Shown in pieces: positions 1-8,754 of a stretch of 64,000 nt of DNA. The notes under the pieces are model-generated. The model saw nothing but the letters and a program-made list of their open reading frames with translations. It made no database searches and was not told where the DNA came from. The translations under genes were made by a program, and so were the position numbers. The stretch is from Treponema sp. (GTDB taxonomy: Bacteria; Spirochaetota; Spirochaetia; Treponematales; Treponemataceae), in assembly GCA_017449285.1 (NCBI GenBank), contig JAFSJX010000010.1, positions 124,001 through 188,000 of the forward strand, read 5' to 3'. Positions within the stretch are counted from its first letter, which is position 1, and each line of letters starts with the position of its first letter.

Positions 1-1110
1 TACAAGCTGGCGCGGGATTTGGTCGCATCGGGCGTGGACTGGAATCAAATCATCTATATCAATTTTGAAGACGAGCGGCTTGACGGATTTTGCGCCGCGG
101 ATTTTAATGACATTCTTTCAGTACAGGCAGAAATGAGCGACAAGGAAGGCTGGTTCTTTTTTGACGAAATCCAAATCATCGAAGACTGGGAAAAATTTGC
201 GCGCCGCATGGCAGATGCAAAGGAGCATACGTTCATCACGGGAAGCAACGCGAAAATGCTTTCAAGCGAGGTGGAAGAGCGGCTGGGCGGACGGTATCTG
301 ACGCAATATGTCACCACATACAATTTCCGCGAGTATCTTACGGCAAAGGGCATTGCTTTTGGCGAAAGCGCGATTTTGGGCACAAAAGAAAGCGGCGCGA
401 TACGGCGGGAATTTGCCGAGTATTTTTCCTTCGGGGGCTTTCCCGAATCCTTGGAGCACAACGACAAGCGGAGCTATGTGTCAAGCGTGTACCAAAAGAT
501 TCTTCTGGGCGACATTGCGAGCAGGAACAATATCCGAAATTCGCAGGCTCTCAAACTGCTCATCAAAAAAATCGCAGAGACCGTAAAGGACGAAGTTTCC
601 TATTCCAAACTGCACAACATTCTGAAAACGGTCGGCGTGGGAATCAGCAAGGATGCGGTCATCGACTACATCGGCTACGCAAAAGATTCGTACCTGATTT
701 TTCCCGTGCGGAATTATTTTTCAAAGTTCATCGAAAAAGAAACCACACCCAAATACTATTTCACCGACAACGGGCTTCTGAACCTCTTTTTGCTCGACAA
801 AGAAACTCGCCTGCTAGAAAATCTTGTCGCACTCACCCTGCACAATCGCTTTGATGAAGTCTATTTCTTGCGCTCAAAGCAGTTTGACGTGGATTTTTTC
901 GTTCCCCAGACAGGAACTGCCTATCAGGTGGCGTGGTCGCTCAAAAACATCACCGACACGCGCGAAACCGACTCGCTCATACGCGCCGCACAGTCCGTGG
1001 AAGAAGCAAAGCATCTCACCGTCATCACGTATGAGGAAGAGGACGACCTTGTGATAGATGGGCGTGCGATAAACGTCGTGCCACTGTGGAAATGGGTGCT
1101 GGAGATGTGA
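1..1110 (+). CDS. AAA+ ATPase with DUF4143-type C-terminus, 5' end outside window
   Basis: The reading frame is open from base 1, so the gene begins left of the window and the Walker A loop is missing. What remains starts near the strand before Walker B (WFFFDEIQ, about residues 50-57 of the visible part), followed by the sensor-like TGSNAKML and the arginine-rich ERLGGRY segment typical of AAA_14/DUF4143 ATPases. The C-terminal half matches the DUF4143 layout: a winged-helix-like stretch, a YYFTDNGLL motif, then a degenerate nuclease-like core with VDFF followed by YQVAWS where active family members carry an E-x-K. These ATPases are widespread and mobile in bacteria, and their function is unknown. 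Two more homologues lie at 2029-3219 and 30224-31582. A short gap separates it from an AT-rich gene at 1202. The family call is firm; the role is not. Confidence 0.85.
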   Translation, partial: YKLARDLVASGVDWNQIIYINFEDERLDGFCAADFNDILSVQAEMSDKEGWFFFDEIQIIEDWEKFARRMADAKEHTFITGSNAKMLSSEVEERLGGRYLTQYVTTYNFREYLTAKGIAFGESAILGTKESGAIRREFAEYFSFGGFPESLEHNDKRSYVSSVYQKILLGDIASRNNIRNSQALKLLIKKIAETVKDEVSYSKLHNILKTVGVGISKDAVIDYIGYAKDSYLIFPVRNYFSKFIEKETTPKYYFTDNGLLNLFLLDKETRLLENLVALTLHNRFDEVYFLRSKQFDVDFFVPQTGTAYQVAWSLKNITDTRETDSLIRAAQSVEEAKHLTVITYEEEDDLVIDGRAINVVPLWKWVLEM

Positions 1111-1201
1111 ACAAGACGTATTCAAAAATTTCACAGGATACCCGAAACCATTTCTCACATTCTGAGAAAACTATGTTATACTCTCTGTGTACGAGGTGAC
1201 T

Positions 1202-1942
1202 ATGAAACAAAGTCGATTTGTACGACAGAGTACAGCGGATACGATAACGGTAAATGGGTATTCAGAGCGCGGTATTATAAATGCATTCGTTTTTAGTTGT
1301 ATGCAAAATGTTCAAATTGCAAAAGAATGGATAGCATTTCTCTTAGAAAATCAAGTGTCTGCGGAAAATATAAATAACATCTCTATGTATGTCGAACAAT
1401 CATTATCTGATTTTGGTGATCCAGACTTAATGATTAAGTTTAAGAATAGCAGCAATGGTAATGAATCCTTAATTTTCGTAGAGGCAAAAGTAAAAACATG
1501 GTCTAAAACGAAATGGAAAAATTGTCAGAAAGAATTTGATAAATTTGAGAAAAAACAAAGTTCCAATCTCATACAGCAATTAGGTTTAAAAATTGAATTA
1601 GTAAACCACTTGGGCGATGCGCAATCAGAAAAAGGGTATCTTATCATGGATGAAAAAATTCGATGCGATAAAAATATCGAAAATAAAAAACGAAAAACAG
1701 GCAATAGCCCTATCATAAAAGCGATACTAAATATATTTAGCAGTATAAAAGATTTTTATTATGTAGCGATTGTCCCTAATTATAGCGGGAAGGAAAAAAT
1801 AAATTCTGACATTATTTCCCAAATTCAATTTATAACATGGGAAAAATTGAAAGATTTTGCTGAATGCAAAAAATTAACGTTAGTACAAGAAACATTTAAG
1901 TATAACAATCCCAATAATGATGATAAAGGTCAAATTTACTAA
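1202..1942 (+). CDS. Unknown protein with a PD-(D/E)XK nuclease-like motif
   Basis: The 246-residue product has no family name I recognise. An in-frame GTG at 1187 is possible, but ATG 1202 is preferred because GAGG lies five bases upstream of it. The N-terminal half carries D-P-D-L at about residues 73-76 and then F-V-E-A-K-V at about 92-97. The D(75)...E(94)-A-K(96) spacing fits the PD-(D/E)XK metal-dependent nuclease fold, so a restriction-like or repair nuclease is possible. The C-terminal half is lysine- and asparagine-rich with no clear domain. The gene is visibly more AT-rich than its neighbours and sits between two DUF4143 ATPases, which suggests a horizontally acquired accessory or defence patch. 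The nuclease assignment is motif-based inference only. Confidence 0.7.
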   Translation: MKQSRFVRQSTADTITVNGYSERGIINAFVFSCMQNVQIAKEWIAFLLENQVSAENINNISMYVEQSLSDFGDPDLMIKFKNSSNGNESLIFVEAKVKTWSKTKWKNCQKEFDKFEKKQSSNLIQQLGLKIELVNHLGDAQSEKGYLIMDEKIRCDKNIENKKRKTGNSPIIKAILNIFSSIKDFYYVAIVPNYSGKEKINSDIISQIQFITWEKLKDFAECKKLTLVQETFKYNNPNNDDKGQIY

Positions 1943-2028
1943 TTCAACACGCAGAGTGGTATGAGATTGGCGACTTAAAAGGATTGGCAAAAACCGTGCA
2001 AACGAAACTCCGCATTGAAAAAATCCAT

Positions 2029-3219
2029 CTACAACTCCCACATCAGCAAAAAATCTTTCAGCCTGATGTGGCGCACGGTGCTCGTGGAATAATCGTTTTC
2101 ATCATTGGTAATCAGGATTTTTTGCCGCGCATTATCAAGTAACGCGAACGGTGCGAATTCCCGCTCGTATGCGGCATCTTCAGTAACGCTGTAGGCAACT
2201 TGAATCAAATATTCACGGCCGTTTTTTGCGGCGAGGAAGTCGATTTCCTTTCCGTTCACATTGAACACTTCAAGGTTGTAGCCCATAAAAATCAGTTCAT
2301 TGTAGACGATGTTTTCAAGATTGTGCGTCAGGTCAAAACGGTTGTTCGTCTGGCGGATTGAATTAAATGCGACATCTTCATTGTAAAGTTTCATGTAAAA
2401 ATCAAGTCGCTTTTTCGCCTTGGTGGAATACTGCGGAATTTTTTTGATGACATACGCCTCTTCAAGGTAAAAAAGATATTTCATCACCGTGTTTATGGAA
2501 CATTCGATTTTCTGCGCTTTCAGATAATTGTGAATTGAATTTGAACTGAAAATCCGTGCGTTTGAGACAAGGACAAAATCGACAAGTTTTTTAAAGATTT
2601 CGGTTTTGCGGATTTTATAGCGGTTGATGATGTCGTTCAGTACAATCGTTTCGTCCAAATCGTTCAAATAGCGGAGCATGTCGTCCTGCCCCGAAAATTC
2701 AAAACGCTTAGGAAAACCGCCGTAAATTAGATAATCGTTTATGGAGATGTCGCGCCCAAGTTCCTTTGCGTATTCCAAAATCTCTTTGTACACAAACGGA
2801 CGAATCGTGAACGAAACATAGCGACCGCTGAGTTCCTTTGTGAATTCCCGCGAAAGCAATTTTGAATTTGAGCCAGTTATGAAAAGCGAGAGATTTTTCA
2901 GTCTAAGAGAACGGCAAGCAAGATTCCAGTTCTTGACAAACTGCACCTCGTCCAAAAAAACATACCATTTTTCATTTTGCGCGGTGGCAATTTCTTTTTC
3001 GATGTACTCAATAAGTTCGATGTCATTTGTGATTTTTAAGGAAACGGCGCGAATCTCAAAATTGAGGTAGATGATTTTTTTGTTTTGTGCCGCAAGTTCA
3101 TTTTTCACCTGCTCCAAAACGACGGATTTTCCGCACCGACGGATTCCCGTAATCACTTTGATAAGGTCGCTTTCATAAAACGGCCGGATTTGCTCAATAT
3201 ATGTTTGCCGTGAAATCAT
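2029..3219 (-). CDS. AAA+ ATPase with DUF4143 domain (complete)
   Basis: A complete 396-residue DUF4143-family ATPase. Walker A is GIRRCGKS (about residues 26-33), Walker B is WYVFLDEVQ (about 85-93), and the sensor region is FITGSNSKLL (about 112-121), followed by ELSGRYVSF. The C-terminal domain includes the YLFYLEEAYVI winged-helix part and a nuclease-like core, KEIDFLAAKNG...LIQVAYS. In that core the acidic E/D pair is kept, but the usual E-x-K is replaced by Q-V-A. The start was chosen from the usual N-terminus (R..Y....IKVITG). There is no Shine-Dalgarno, and the predicted -10 box lies only 6 bp before ATG, so the mRNA may be leaderless. Two 41-bp dyads upstream probably regulate it. 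Biological function unknown. Confidence 0.9.
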   Translation of the reverse strand: MISRQTYIEQIRPFYESDLIKVITGIRRCGKSVVLEQVKNELAAQNKKIIYLNFEIRAVSLKITNDIELIEYIEKEIATAQNEKWYVFLDEVQFVKNWNLACRSLRLKNLSLFITGSNSKLLSREFTKELSGRYVSFTIRPFVYKEILEYAKELGRDISINDYLIYGGFPKRFEFSGQDDMLRYLNDLDETIVLNDIINRYKIRKTEIFKKLVDFVLVSNARIFSSNSIHNYLKAQKIECSINTVMKYLFYLEEAYVIKKIPQYSTKAKKRLDFYMKLYNEDVAFNSIRQTNNRFDLTHNLENIVYNELIFMGYNLEVFNVNGKEIDFLAAKNGREYLIQVAYSVTEDAAYEREFAPFALLDNARQKILITNDENDYSTSTVRHIRLKDFLLMWEL

Positions 3220-3225
3220 ACTGCC

Positions 3226-3253
3226 ATTCTACTGAAAACTTTTTCGATGTCAA
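3226..3253 (-). promoter_or_regulatory. Sigma-70-type promoter of the DUF4143 ATPase
   Basis: On the minus strand TTGACA (3248-3253) and TAGAAT (3226-3231) are separated by 16 bp. The transcription start predicted about 7 bp past the -10 falls on or next to the ATG at 3219. Both boxes overlap or touch arms of the inverted repeats at 3231-3308, so a protein bound there would occlude polymerase. Confidence 0.6.
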
Positions 3254-3308
3254 GCAAAAGTTTTCACTACTACTGAAAACTTTTGTAAATTTTGAATAAG
3301 TTTTCACT
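3231..3308. repeat. Two tandem 41-bp inverted-repeat units (operator-like)
   Basis: Four arms of one motif alternate in orientation: ACTGAAAACTTTT at 3231-3243, AAAAGTTTTCACT at 3256-3268, ACTGAAAACTTTT at 3272-3284 and AAGTTTTCACT at 3298-3308. Like-oriented arms are about 41 bp apart. The inner pair (3256-3266 with 3274-3284) is a perfect 11-bp inverted repeat around 7 bases. The arms surround the -35 and touch the -10 of the ATPase promoter. They resemble a regulator-binding array, although a hairpin in a longer transcript is also possible. Confidence 0.75.
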
Positions 3309-3328
3309 AGAAAGGCTTTTCCCCTCTC

Positions 3329-5185
3329 TCACTGCATCTCATCCGCACGCTGAATCATCTCCGTTTCCCAGCTGAGCAGGCTTTTTTCCATCCGCGTATC
3401 CGTGCCTTTCACGTCACACATGATTCTGAACACTGGCTCTGTGCCACTTCCCCGCATCCAGATGAAGGCAAGGGGCTGGGTCTTTTCGTTGTAGAAGATG
3501 ATTTTTAAGCCGCCTTTGCCACTGATTCCGTAGTCTTCAATACCACGGGTTTCCTTTGTGCCGTTTGTGGCAATTGCCTCGTAGGAGGCAAAATTGTATT
3601 TTTTCAGCAGATTGACACGCTTTTTCTGCCACTCGTCCTCAAAGACTTTCTGGAAGCGTCTTTTGAGAACCGCGTGATTTTCCGTTTCTATATGCAGGAT
3701 AGCCCGTTTTTCGCTCACACCCGTCGTCGTGTAGGCGGGAAGCGTTGCAATCACATCACAAAGCGTAAAGTCGTCCTTGTATTTGTCCAGCTGCTTGCTC
3801 GCCTCGCACCAGAGATGAAAGAGTCCCTTGCGGTCTCCCACATCACGCAAGACAAGCAACTTGACCAGTGCAAAAAGCGTGTTCATGGGATCACGGACGG
3901 CGGCTGGATGAGTAATGTTTCCGCCGTTTGAGCCCTCTCCCAAAATGGGAACGAGGTAATTTTCTTCCCGCTTTTCACGGGCAAGATTGACCACATTAGC
4001 CTCACCTACCTCTGCACGAAAAACATGAGCACCAAAAGCAGATGCGATTTCTTCAATGCGCATGGAGGTAGGACAGTTCACTGCAACGCCAAGTCTCTGC
4101 TCATCGGGGTCATCTTCGTCATTCTTGCTCTGAATCGCCTTTGCCAGAAGTCCGTGGGCAGGGAGTCCGCCATTTTTATAGGTGGCATAAGCGAGTTCAG
4201 AAAGCACGGAAAGCGCGAACACTTCCTGCGCCTTTAAGACTTCAGCCTTACCCGTCACTTCGTTCCAATACACAATGTTTCCACGGTCGCCATCGCAGTC
4301 AGGCATATAGCCCAAAAGCGCGTCAGTATTGCCATCCTTGTGCAGTTTGTTCATCTTGCGGGCGCAGTAGACGAGATTTTCAGGCTCAGGAATAATCGTA
4401 TGTGCGATTTTCCCCGCCACATTGTTGATTGGATAAAAATTGATGCCGCACGTTGCCAAAAAATCTGCATCAATAGAAAGCGTGCGCGCAGAACCGTTCA
4501 TGTCGCACACCACGCCCAGCGGGTTCTGCTTGACGCGCGCCCTAATCTGAGCAAACAATGCGTTTTGGGCGGCAATGTCATCGCTTGCCGAAATAGTCCG
4601 CTTTTCAAAAGAACGATACGCGCTCACCGCCTGCTGTTTGACCGCATCTTTTTCCGCCATCGCCCATTCAAAGGCAGACTCAGGGCAACGACCTATAATT
4701 GCAATGCCGTTCTGCACTGCCCGCACATTGGCACAGCGTTCCTCAAAAGCGGCGACCAGTTTGGCATTCTCATCACGGTCAAGCACACCGCCATCATTCA
4801 GTCCGAATTTAATGCCATTATGCCCCACAGGATTGTGGCTCGCAGAAATATACACAAAGCCGTCAAAAGCGCGCGAATATGCCATAATCTCAGGAGCGGC
4901 AATAATACCTGCATACTGTACTGCAATACCATTTGCAAGAAGCGCACGAAGCATAGCATCCGCAAGGGCAGCCCCTGTAGGTCGCGCGTCAGTTCCCAAT
5001 ATGACGACAGGTTTTTCCGATGAGCCTGATTTTTTCGCGTACATATATTCCGCAAAAGTATCTGCGGCTAGCGCGGCAAGAACCGTGTTCTCAGCACTAA
5101 TTTCGGTTGTCGTATCCTCTTCGTTTCCGCTCACCGCAAAAATTTTGCGCCAACCGGATGCCGATGTAATCATCCCATGATTCAT
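3329..5185 (-). CDS. Phosphomannomutase/phosphoglucomutase family protein
   Basis: This 618-residue alpha-D-phosphohexomutase interconverts sugar 1- and 6-phosphates through a phosphoserine. The active-site loop is SASHNPVGHNGIKFG (catalytic Ser about residue 119), the metal loop is PDCDGDRGN (about 291-299), the sugar-specificity loop is GEGSNGG, and the C-terminal phosphate-binding loop is RGSGTEPVFRI (about 579-589). It is longer than typical bacterial enzymes (about 450-580 residues), with extra segments between domains. The substrate (mannose, glucose or glucosamine phosphate) cannot be decided from sequence alone. A good promoter (5195-5223) ends only a few bases before ATG, so the transcript may be nearly leaderless. 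It is not in an obvious operon. Confidence 0.9.
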   Translation of the reverse strand: MNHGMITSASGWRKIFAVSGNEEDTTTEISAENTVLAALAADTFAEYMYAKKSGSSEKPVVILGTDARPTGAALADAMLRALLANGIAVQYAGIIAAPEIMAYSRAFDGFVYISASHNPVGHNGIKFGLNDGGVLDRDENAKLVAAFEERCANVRAVQNGIAIIGRCPESAFEWAMAEKDAVKQQAVSAYRSFEKRTISASDDIAAQNALFAQIRARVKQNPLGVVCDMNGSARTLSIDADFLATCGINFYPINNVAGKIAHTIIPEPENLVYCARKMNKLHKDGNTDALLGYMPDCDGDRGNIVYWNEVTGKAEVLKAQEVFALSVLSELAYATYKNGGLPAHGLLAKAIQSKNDEDDPDEQRLGVAVNCPTSMRIEEIASAFGAHVFRAEVGEANVVNLAREKREENYLVPILGEGSNGGNITHPAAVRDPMNTLFALVKLLVLRDVGDRKGLFHLWCEASKQLDKYKDDFTLCDVIATLPAYTTTGVSEKRAILHIETENHAVLKRRFQKVFEDEWQKKRVNLLKKYNFASYEAIATNGTKETRGIEDYGISGKGGLKIIFYNEKTQPLAFIWMRGSGTEPVFRIMCDVKGTDTRMEKSLLSWETEMIQRADEMQ

Positions 5186-5194
5186 AGTAAATTC

Positions 5195-5223
5195 ATTATA
5201 CTACGTTTTTTTGCAGAATACAA
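5195..5223 (-). promoter_or_regulatory. Promoter of the phosphohexomutase gene
   Basis: On the minus strand TTGTAT (5218-5223) and a perfect TATAAT (5195-5200) are spaced 17 bp. The ATG at 5185 is 9 bp after the -10, leaving a leader of about 3 bases and no Shine-Dalgarno. Confidence 0.65.
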
Positions 5224-5290
5224 CGAAAATTTATGTTTTGACGAATTTAGACGATTTTGAGCGATTTTTGGTTCGTGGAGAAAGACTTCC

Positions 5291-7408
5291 CTATTCTATG
5301 CTGCGAATCAAATCGACAATCGCTGGGGTACGCACCAAACCAAGTTGCTCCGCCGTAGGTTTTTCGTCCTTGTCTTTTTTGCCTTTCTTCTTTCGGGCTG
5401 GCTGTCCGTTTTCATCGGCGGCGGGAGCGGTATCTGCGACCACATTTCCATTTTCATCAGGCATGGAGCGGACAAGCACTTCATCGCCCACATTCACGCG
5501 GTCATAAAACCCGTTCTGCTCCAGTTTGCCCTGCGCAATTTCTTCGCCCACACGCGTCACGGTCATTTTTCCGAGCAGATTATCCTTTCCGAATTCAACA
5601 CCAAGCGCATTATCTTTGGTACGGACAGCCCCGGACTTTACTACATCAAGAACGGCATTTTCTGTCATGCCCTCGACTTTGCCCAAATCAACCAGCACTT
5701 CGTTTACGCTCCGGCTGATGATTTTTCCACGCACGGGAAGCATATTCAGCATGGTACGGCGGAACGAGCGCAGTACGGACGCATATTTGTCGTTACCCGT
5801 GCGGAACGTGCTGAACCGGGTCAACTCAACGCCCGTGCGACCAGAATACACAATCGCATTTATAGAAACTTCCCGCTCGGTCTCTTCAACCGAAAACATC
5901 ACAAAATAATCCATGCCACCTGCACGGGACAGTCTGAATGCCTCACCATACCCATTCACGGGCCGATGCTGCACGTCAACGGAAGTGACCGCCACTCCCG
6001 TAAAAATATCCTGAATCATATCCGCCGAAATCTGCTCTGCCTCGCTGTGAATCAACTGCACAGGAGAACTGGTGTAATACAATCCCACATGCCAGCGTGT
6101 CTTGTCCAGATAGAACGGGTCAATCTCCCATTTTGTGTTCAGAGAATACTGCAAGAGCGAATCGTATGCCTCAATCGTGTCCGCCATTCTGATTTTTCGG
6201 TAGCGTTCATCCTCGTCTTTTTCTTCGGATGCGGGAACTTTTTCATGCTCGCCGATAAATTTCAACTGCTGAAGATACAGTTCATTTAAGCCCGCATGGG
6301 AAAGAAGTGTCGCAAATTCGCTGCGGGCAATCTCATTCTGCGGGTCAATTTTGAGCGCGCGCTGATACTCGTAGCGGGCTTCCTCACCCATAAAAAGTTT
6401 GGCAAAATCACGTCCTTTTTTGATATGGTACACCGCCCATTGACCTCTCCGCTCGTCCTCAACCTGAGTCGTTTTTGTCACCAAAAGTTCCAGCGCAGAC
6501 CGCATCACCTCATCTTGACTGTCAATAGAAAGGGCGGTCGTCCATGTAGAAATAGCAGCCTCGTATTTCTCCTGATTTTTCTGCGACAGTCCTTTCAGAT
6601 ACCATGCGGCGGTCGTCTTTCTGTTCCGTGCAATCAGAAAATCACAGATGTCTATCACCTCGTCATAACGAGCCTGAGCATACAAAACTGACGCAAGAAG
6701 AACATACGCATTGACATACTCCCCGTTAATCTGTACCGCCGCACGCGCGCGCCGTTCCGCTTCCTCAAAATTCCGTCCACGGGCAGCCAGATATGCGGCA
6801 AGATATTGCACCTGAACATCCCCGCTGTGGTAGCGCAATGCCTGACGCAGATAGTCTTCCGACACATCGCTGTTTCCTGTCTCTGCGGAAAGCAATGCCA
6901 GCGCAAGCAGAGCCTTTCGATTGTCACCCTGGCGTTTGAGCGCGCCAAGATACATTTTTTTTGCGGCATCGTAACTTCCTGAATATAAATCCAGTTCCGC
7001 AAGCCCAAAACGCGCCTGTAAATCGTTGGGATATTTTTTGAGCATTTTTTCAAAAACAGTCCGCGCATCGCTCAGTCTGCCCAAAGAAATGTAGGTCAGC
7101 CCGCGCAGGTTCAAGATGTCGCTTTTGTCACGCGCATATTTTTCAGCGTTATCAAGATAAGAAAGCGCAAGATTGTAATCGTCCAGTTCATAGGTTACCT
7201 GCGCAAGATGAAACCAAGCGTCGCCATAAGCAGGATTGATTTGCAACGCTTCCTGAAAATCTTCTGCCGCGCCGTAGAAATCATACCGCTGTTGTTTCTG
7301 TACGCCATTATCGTAATGCTGCCGCGCCTTCGGAGTCTGCGCAGATACGGCGACCACACATGCAAGCGCGACAGCACACGCAAGAGATTTTTTTAAGAAA
7401 CAATTCAT
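5291..7408 (-). CDS. Secreted/periplasmic TPR-repeat protein
   Basis: A protein of about 705 residues. The N-terminus (MNCFLKKSLACAVALACVVA) is a signal peptide with likely cleavage after VSA. An in-frame ATG 12 bp upstream (7420) is possible, but GGGGTGG just before 7408 favours this start. Residues about 30-370 are consecutive tetratricopeptide repeats, recognisable by the A-x-x-x-F/Y...P motif (for example YGAAEDFQEALQINPAYGDA). The C-terminal third has no TPRs and ends in a small beta-rich region (GKIISRSVNEVLVDLGKVEG...VNVGDEV) resembling C-terminal domains of FlgT- or LPP20-type envelope proteins. The last residues are lysine-rich. TPRs imply a scaffolding role in the periplasm. It follows the CorC-like gene closely and is probably the last gene of the phoH operon. 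Confidence 0.8.
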   Translation of the reverse strand: MNCFLKKSLACAVALACVVAVSAQTPKARQHYDNGVQKQQRYDFYGAAEDFQEALQINPAYGDAWFHLAQVTYELDDYNLALSYLDNAEKYARDKSDILNLRGLTYISLGRLSDARTVFEKMLKKYPNDLQARFGLAELDLYSGSYDAAKKMYLGALKRQGDNRKALLALALLSAETGNSDVSEDYLRQALRYHSGDVQVQYLAAYLAARGRNFEEAERRARAAVQINGEYVNAYVLLASVLYAQARYDEVIDICDFLIARNRKTTAAWYLKGLSQKNQEKYEAAISTWTTALSIDSQDEVMRSALELLVTKTTQVEDERRGQWAVYHIKKGRDFAKLFMGEEARYEYQRALKIDPQNEIARSEFATLLSHAGLNELYLQQLKFIGEHEKVPASEEKDEDERYRKIRMADTIEAYDSLLQYSLNTKWEIDPFYLDKTRWHVGLYYTSSPVQLIHSEAEQISADMIQDIFTGVAVTSVDVQHRPVNGYGEAFRLSRAGGMDYFVMFSVEETEREVSINAIVYSGRTGVELTRFSTFRTGNDKYASVLRSFRRTMLNMLPVRGKIISRSVNEVLVDLGKVEGMTENAVLDVVKSGAVRTKDNALGVEFGKDNLLGKMTVTRVGEEIAQGKLEQNGFYDRVNVGDEVLVRSMPDENGNVVADTAPAADENGQPARKKKGKKDKDEKPTAEQLGLVRTPAIVDLIRSIE

Positions 7409-7441
7409 ATCCCACCCCATATCATTTGTACCCGTGGCTTA

Positions 7442-8275
7442 TTATTCTTCCTCGCTGTCGTCCTCATCGTCTTCAGCAGGATTACGAATCACCTTAATCA
7501 GATTGACGCGATGACCTTCCATGTCCTGCACGATAAAGTCATAGTTGTTCCAGCTGATTTTTTCGTATTTGGAAGGAATCCGTCCGAACAAATCAAGCAC
7601 AAAGCCACCGAGCGTGTCGAAATCTTCCGTAGGAAACTTAGAGCCAATTTCCTCGTTCATGTCCTCAAGATTCACGCGGGCATCACACATCCACACGTTA
7701 TCTTCGCCCAAAGAAACGATGTCCTCATGCTCGTTGTCAAATTCGTCCTGAATGTCGCCGACAATTTCTTCTATAATATCTTCCATACAAACGATGCCGG
7801 AAATTCCGCCGTATTCATCAATGGCAATCGCAATATGAATATGACGGCGTTTGAATTCCCGCAAAAGCGCGTCAATTTTCTTTGATTCGGGAACAAAATA
7901 CGCTTTGCGCATCGTCTTCTTCAAATCAATGTCTTCTTTTTTGGCGAAAGCGGTAATCAAATCCTTTACGTACAGAACGCCCACGATATTGTCGATGGAC
8001 TCCTCATACACTGGGAAACGCGAATGACCGCTCAGCGCGATTTTTTCCAGCAGTTCATCCTGCGGCGTATCAAGCGAAATCAAATCCACATCGATACGGG
8101 GAATCATAACTTCCTTGACCGAAGTATTGGACAAGTCTTCGATTCCTTTAATCATGTCCTTTTTTTCTTCAATCAAGATTTCTTCTTGTGCCCGGTCAGC
8201 GCCTGTGTGAGACCCTGCCGGGCTGCTAGAGTGAGGGTCTCCGTCTTTGTTTTTACCAAATTTAAAAAAACTCAT
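7442..8275 (-). CDS. CBS-domain CorC/TlyC (hemolysin C) family protein
   Basis: A 277-residue protein with no membrane segment. A charged N-terminus is followed by EVMIPRIDVDLI (about residues 55-66), which opens a pair of CBS domains (about 55-180), then a CorC_HlyC-type C-terminal domain with FPTEDFDTLGGFVLDLFGRIP (about 215-235). This is the soluble CorC/TlyC form without a DUF21 membrane part. Despite the historic 'hemolysin' name, the family is linked to divalent-cation transport and nucleotide sensing. Its start overlaps the ybeY stop by 4 bp, so it is translationally coupled in the phoH-HD-ybeY operon, an arrangement common in bacteria. The tail is strongly acidic. Confidence 0.9.
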   Translation of the reverse strand: MSFFKFGKNKDGDPHSSSPAGSHTGADRAQEEILIEEKKDMIKGIEDLSNTSVKEVMIPRIDVDLISLDTPQDELLEKIALSGHSRFPVYEESIDNIVGVLYVKDLITAFAKKEDIDLKKTMRKAYFVPESKKIDALLREFKRRHIHIAIAIDEYGGISGIVCMEDIIEEIVGDIQDEFDNEHEDIVSLGEDNVWMCDARVNLEDMNEEIGSKFPTEDFDTLGGFVLDLFGRIPSKYEKISWNNYDFIVQDMEGHRVNLIKVIRNPAEDDEDDSEEE

Positions 8276-8754
8276 ATAATTATTTTCTCCTCAAGAAATC
8301 CGCGTAAAACGGTCTCCTGTAATCTCAACATTTCGTCTGTCGGCTCAATGCCCGGCTCAATGTGCGCATCTCCATGGTCGTAGCCGTTCAGATGCAGTAC
8401 TCCGTGAATCAAAAGCCGTTTCAATTCCTCATTCTGACTCACGCCAAAATATTCCGCATTTTTCGGCACGGTCTCCAGGCTGATGATGACATCTCCCATA
8501 CTGCGCCACGAGTTTCCGTCCTCATCGGTGTATTCATCGCCGTTTTCAAACGAAAGCACGTCGGTAGGAGCGTCAATGCCACGGTACTGCTTATTTAACT
8601 CCTGAATAAACGCATCGTTACAGAACAGGATTGAAATTTCCTCGCCATCAAACTGTAATGCGGAAAGGACGCGCTGAAGATATGGCTCAACATTGCCAAG
8701 CCATGCGGGAGATTCCATTTCATCCTGTACCGAAACCAATACGCTGTTGCTCAT
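8272..8754 (-). CDS. ybeY: Endoribonuclease YbeY (rRNA maturation factor)
   Basis: A 160-residue UPF0054 metalloprotein acting in 16S rRNA 3'-end maturation and ribosome quality control. The zinc-binding signature is HGVLHLNGYDHG (about residues 122-133), with the three histidines present, and the conserved DVLSFENGDEYTDEDG region precedes it. Length is normal. Four-base overlaps with both the upstream HD gene (8751) and the downstream CorC-like gene (8275) show tight translational coupling. Confidence 0.95.
   Translation of the reverse strand: MSNSVLVSVQDEMESPAWLGNVEPYLQRVLSALQFDGEEISILFCNDAFIQELNKQYRGIDAPTDVLSFENGDEYTDEDGNSWRSMGDVIISLETVPKNAEYFGVSQNEELKRLLIHGVLHLNGYDHGDAHIEPGIEPTDEMLRLQETVLRGFLEEKIII

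Noticed and set aside
1943-2028. Possible gene remnant reading EWYEIGDLKGLAK
   Set aside because: An open stretch of about 30 codons with protein-like composition, but no start, no known family and too short to support; could be debris from the accessory patch.
5345-6289. 314-residue plus-strand ORF
   Set aside because: Antisense to the TPR gene, His/Phe/Arg-rich shadow translation with no recognisable domain.
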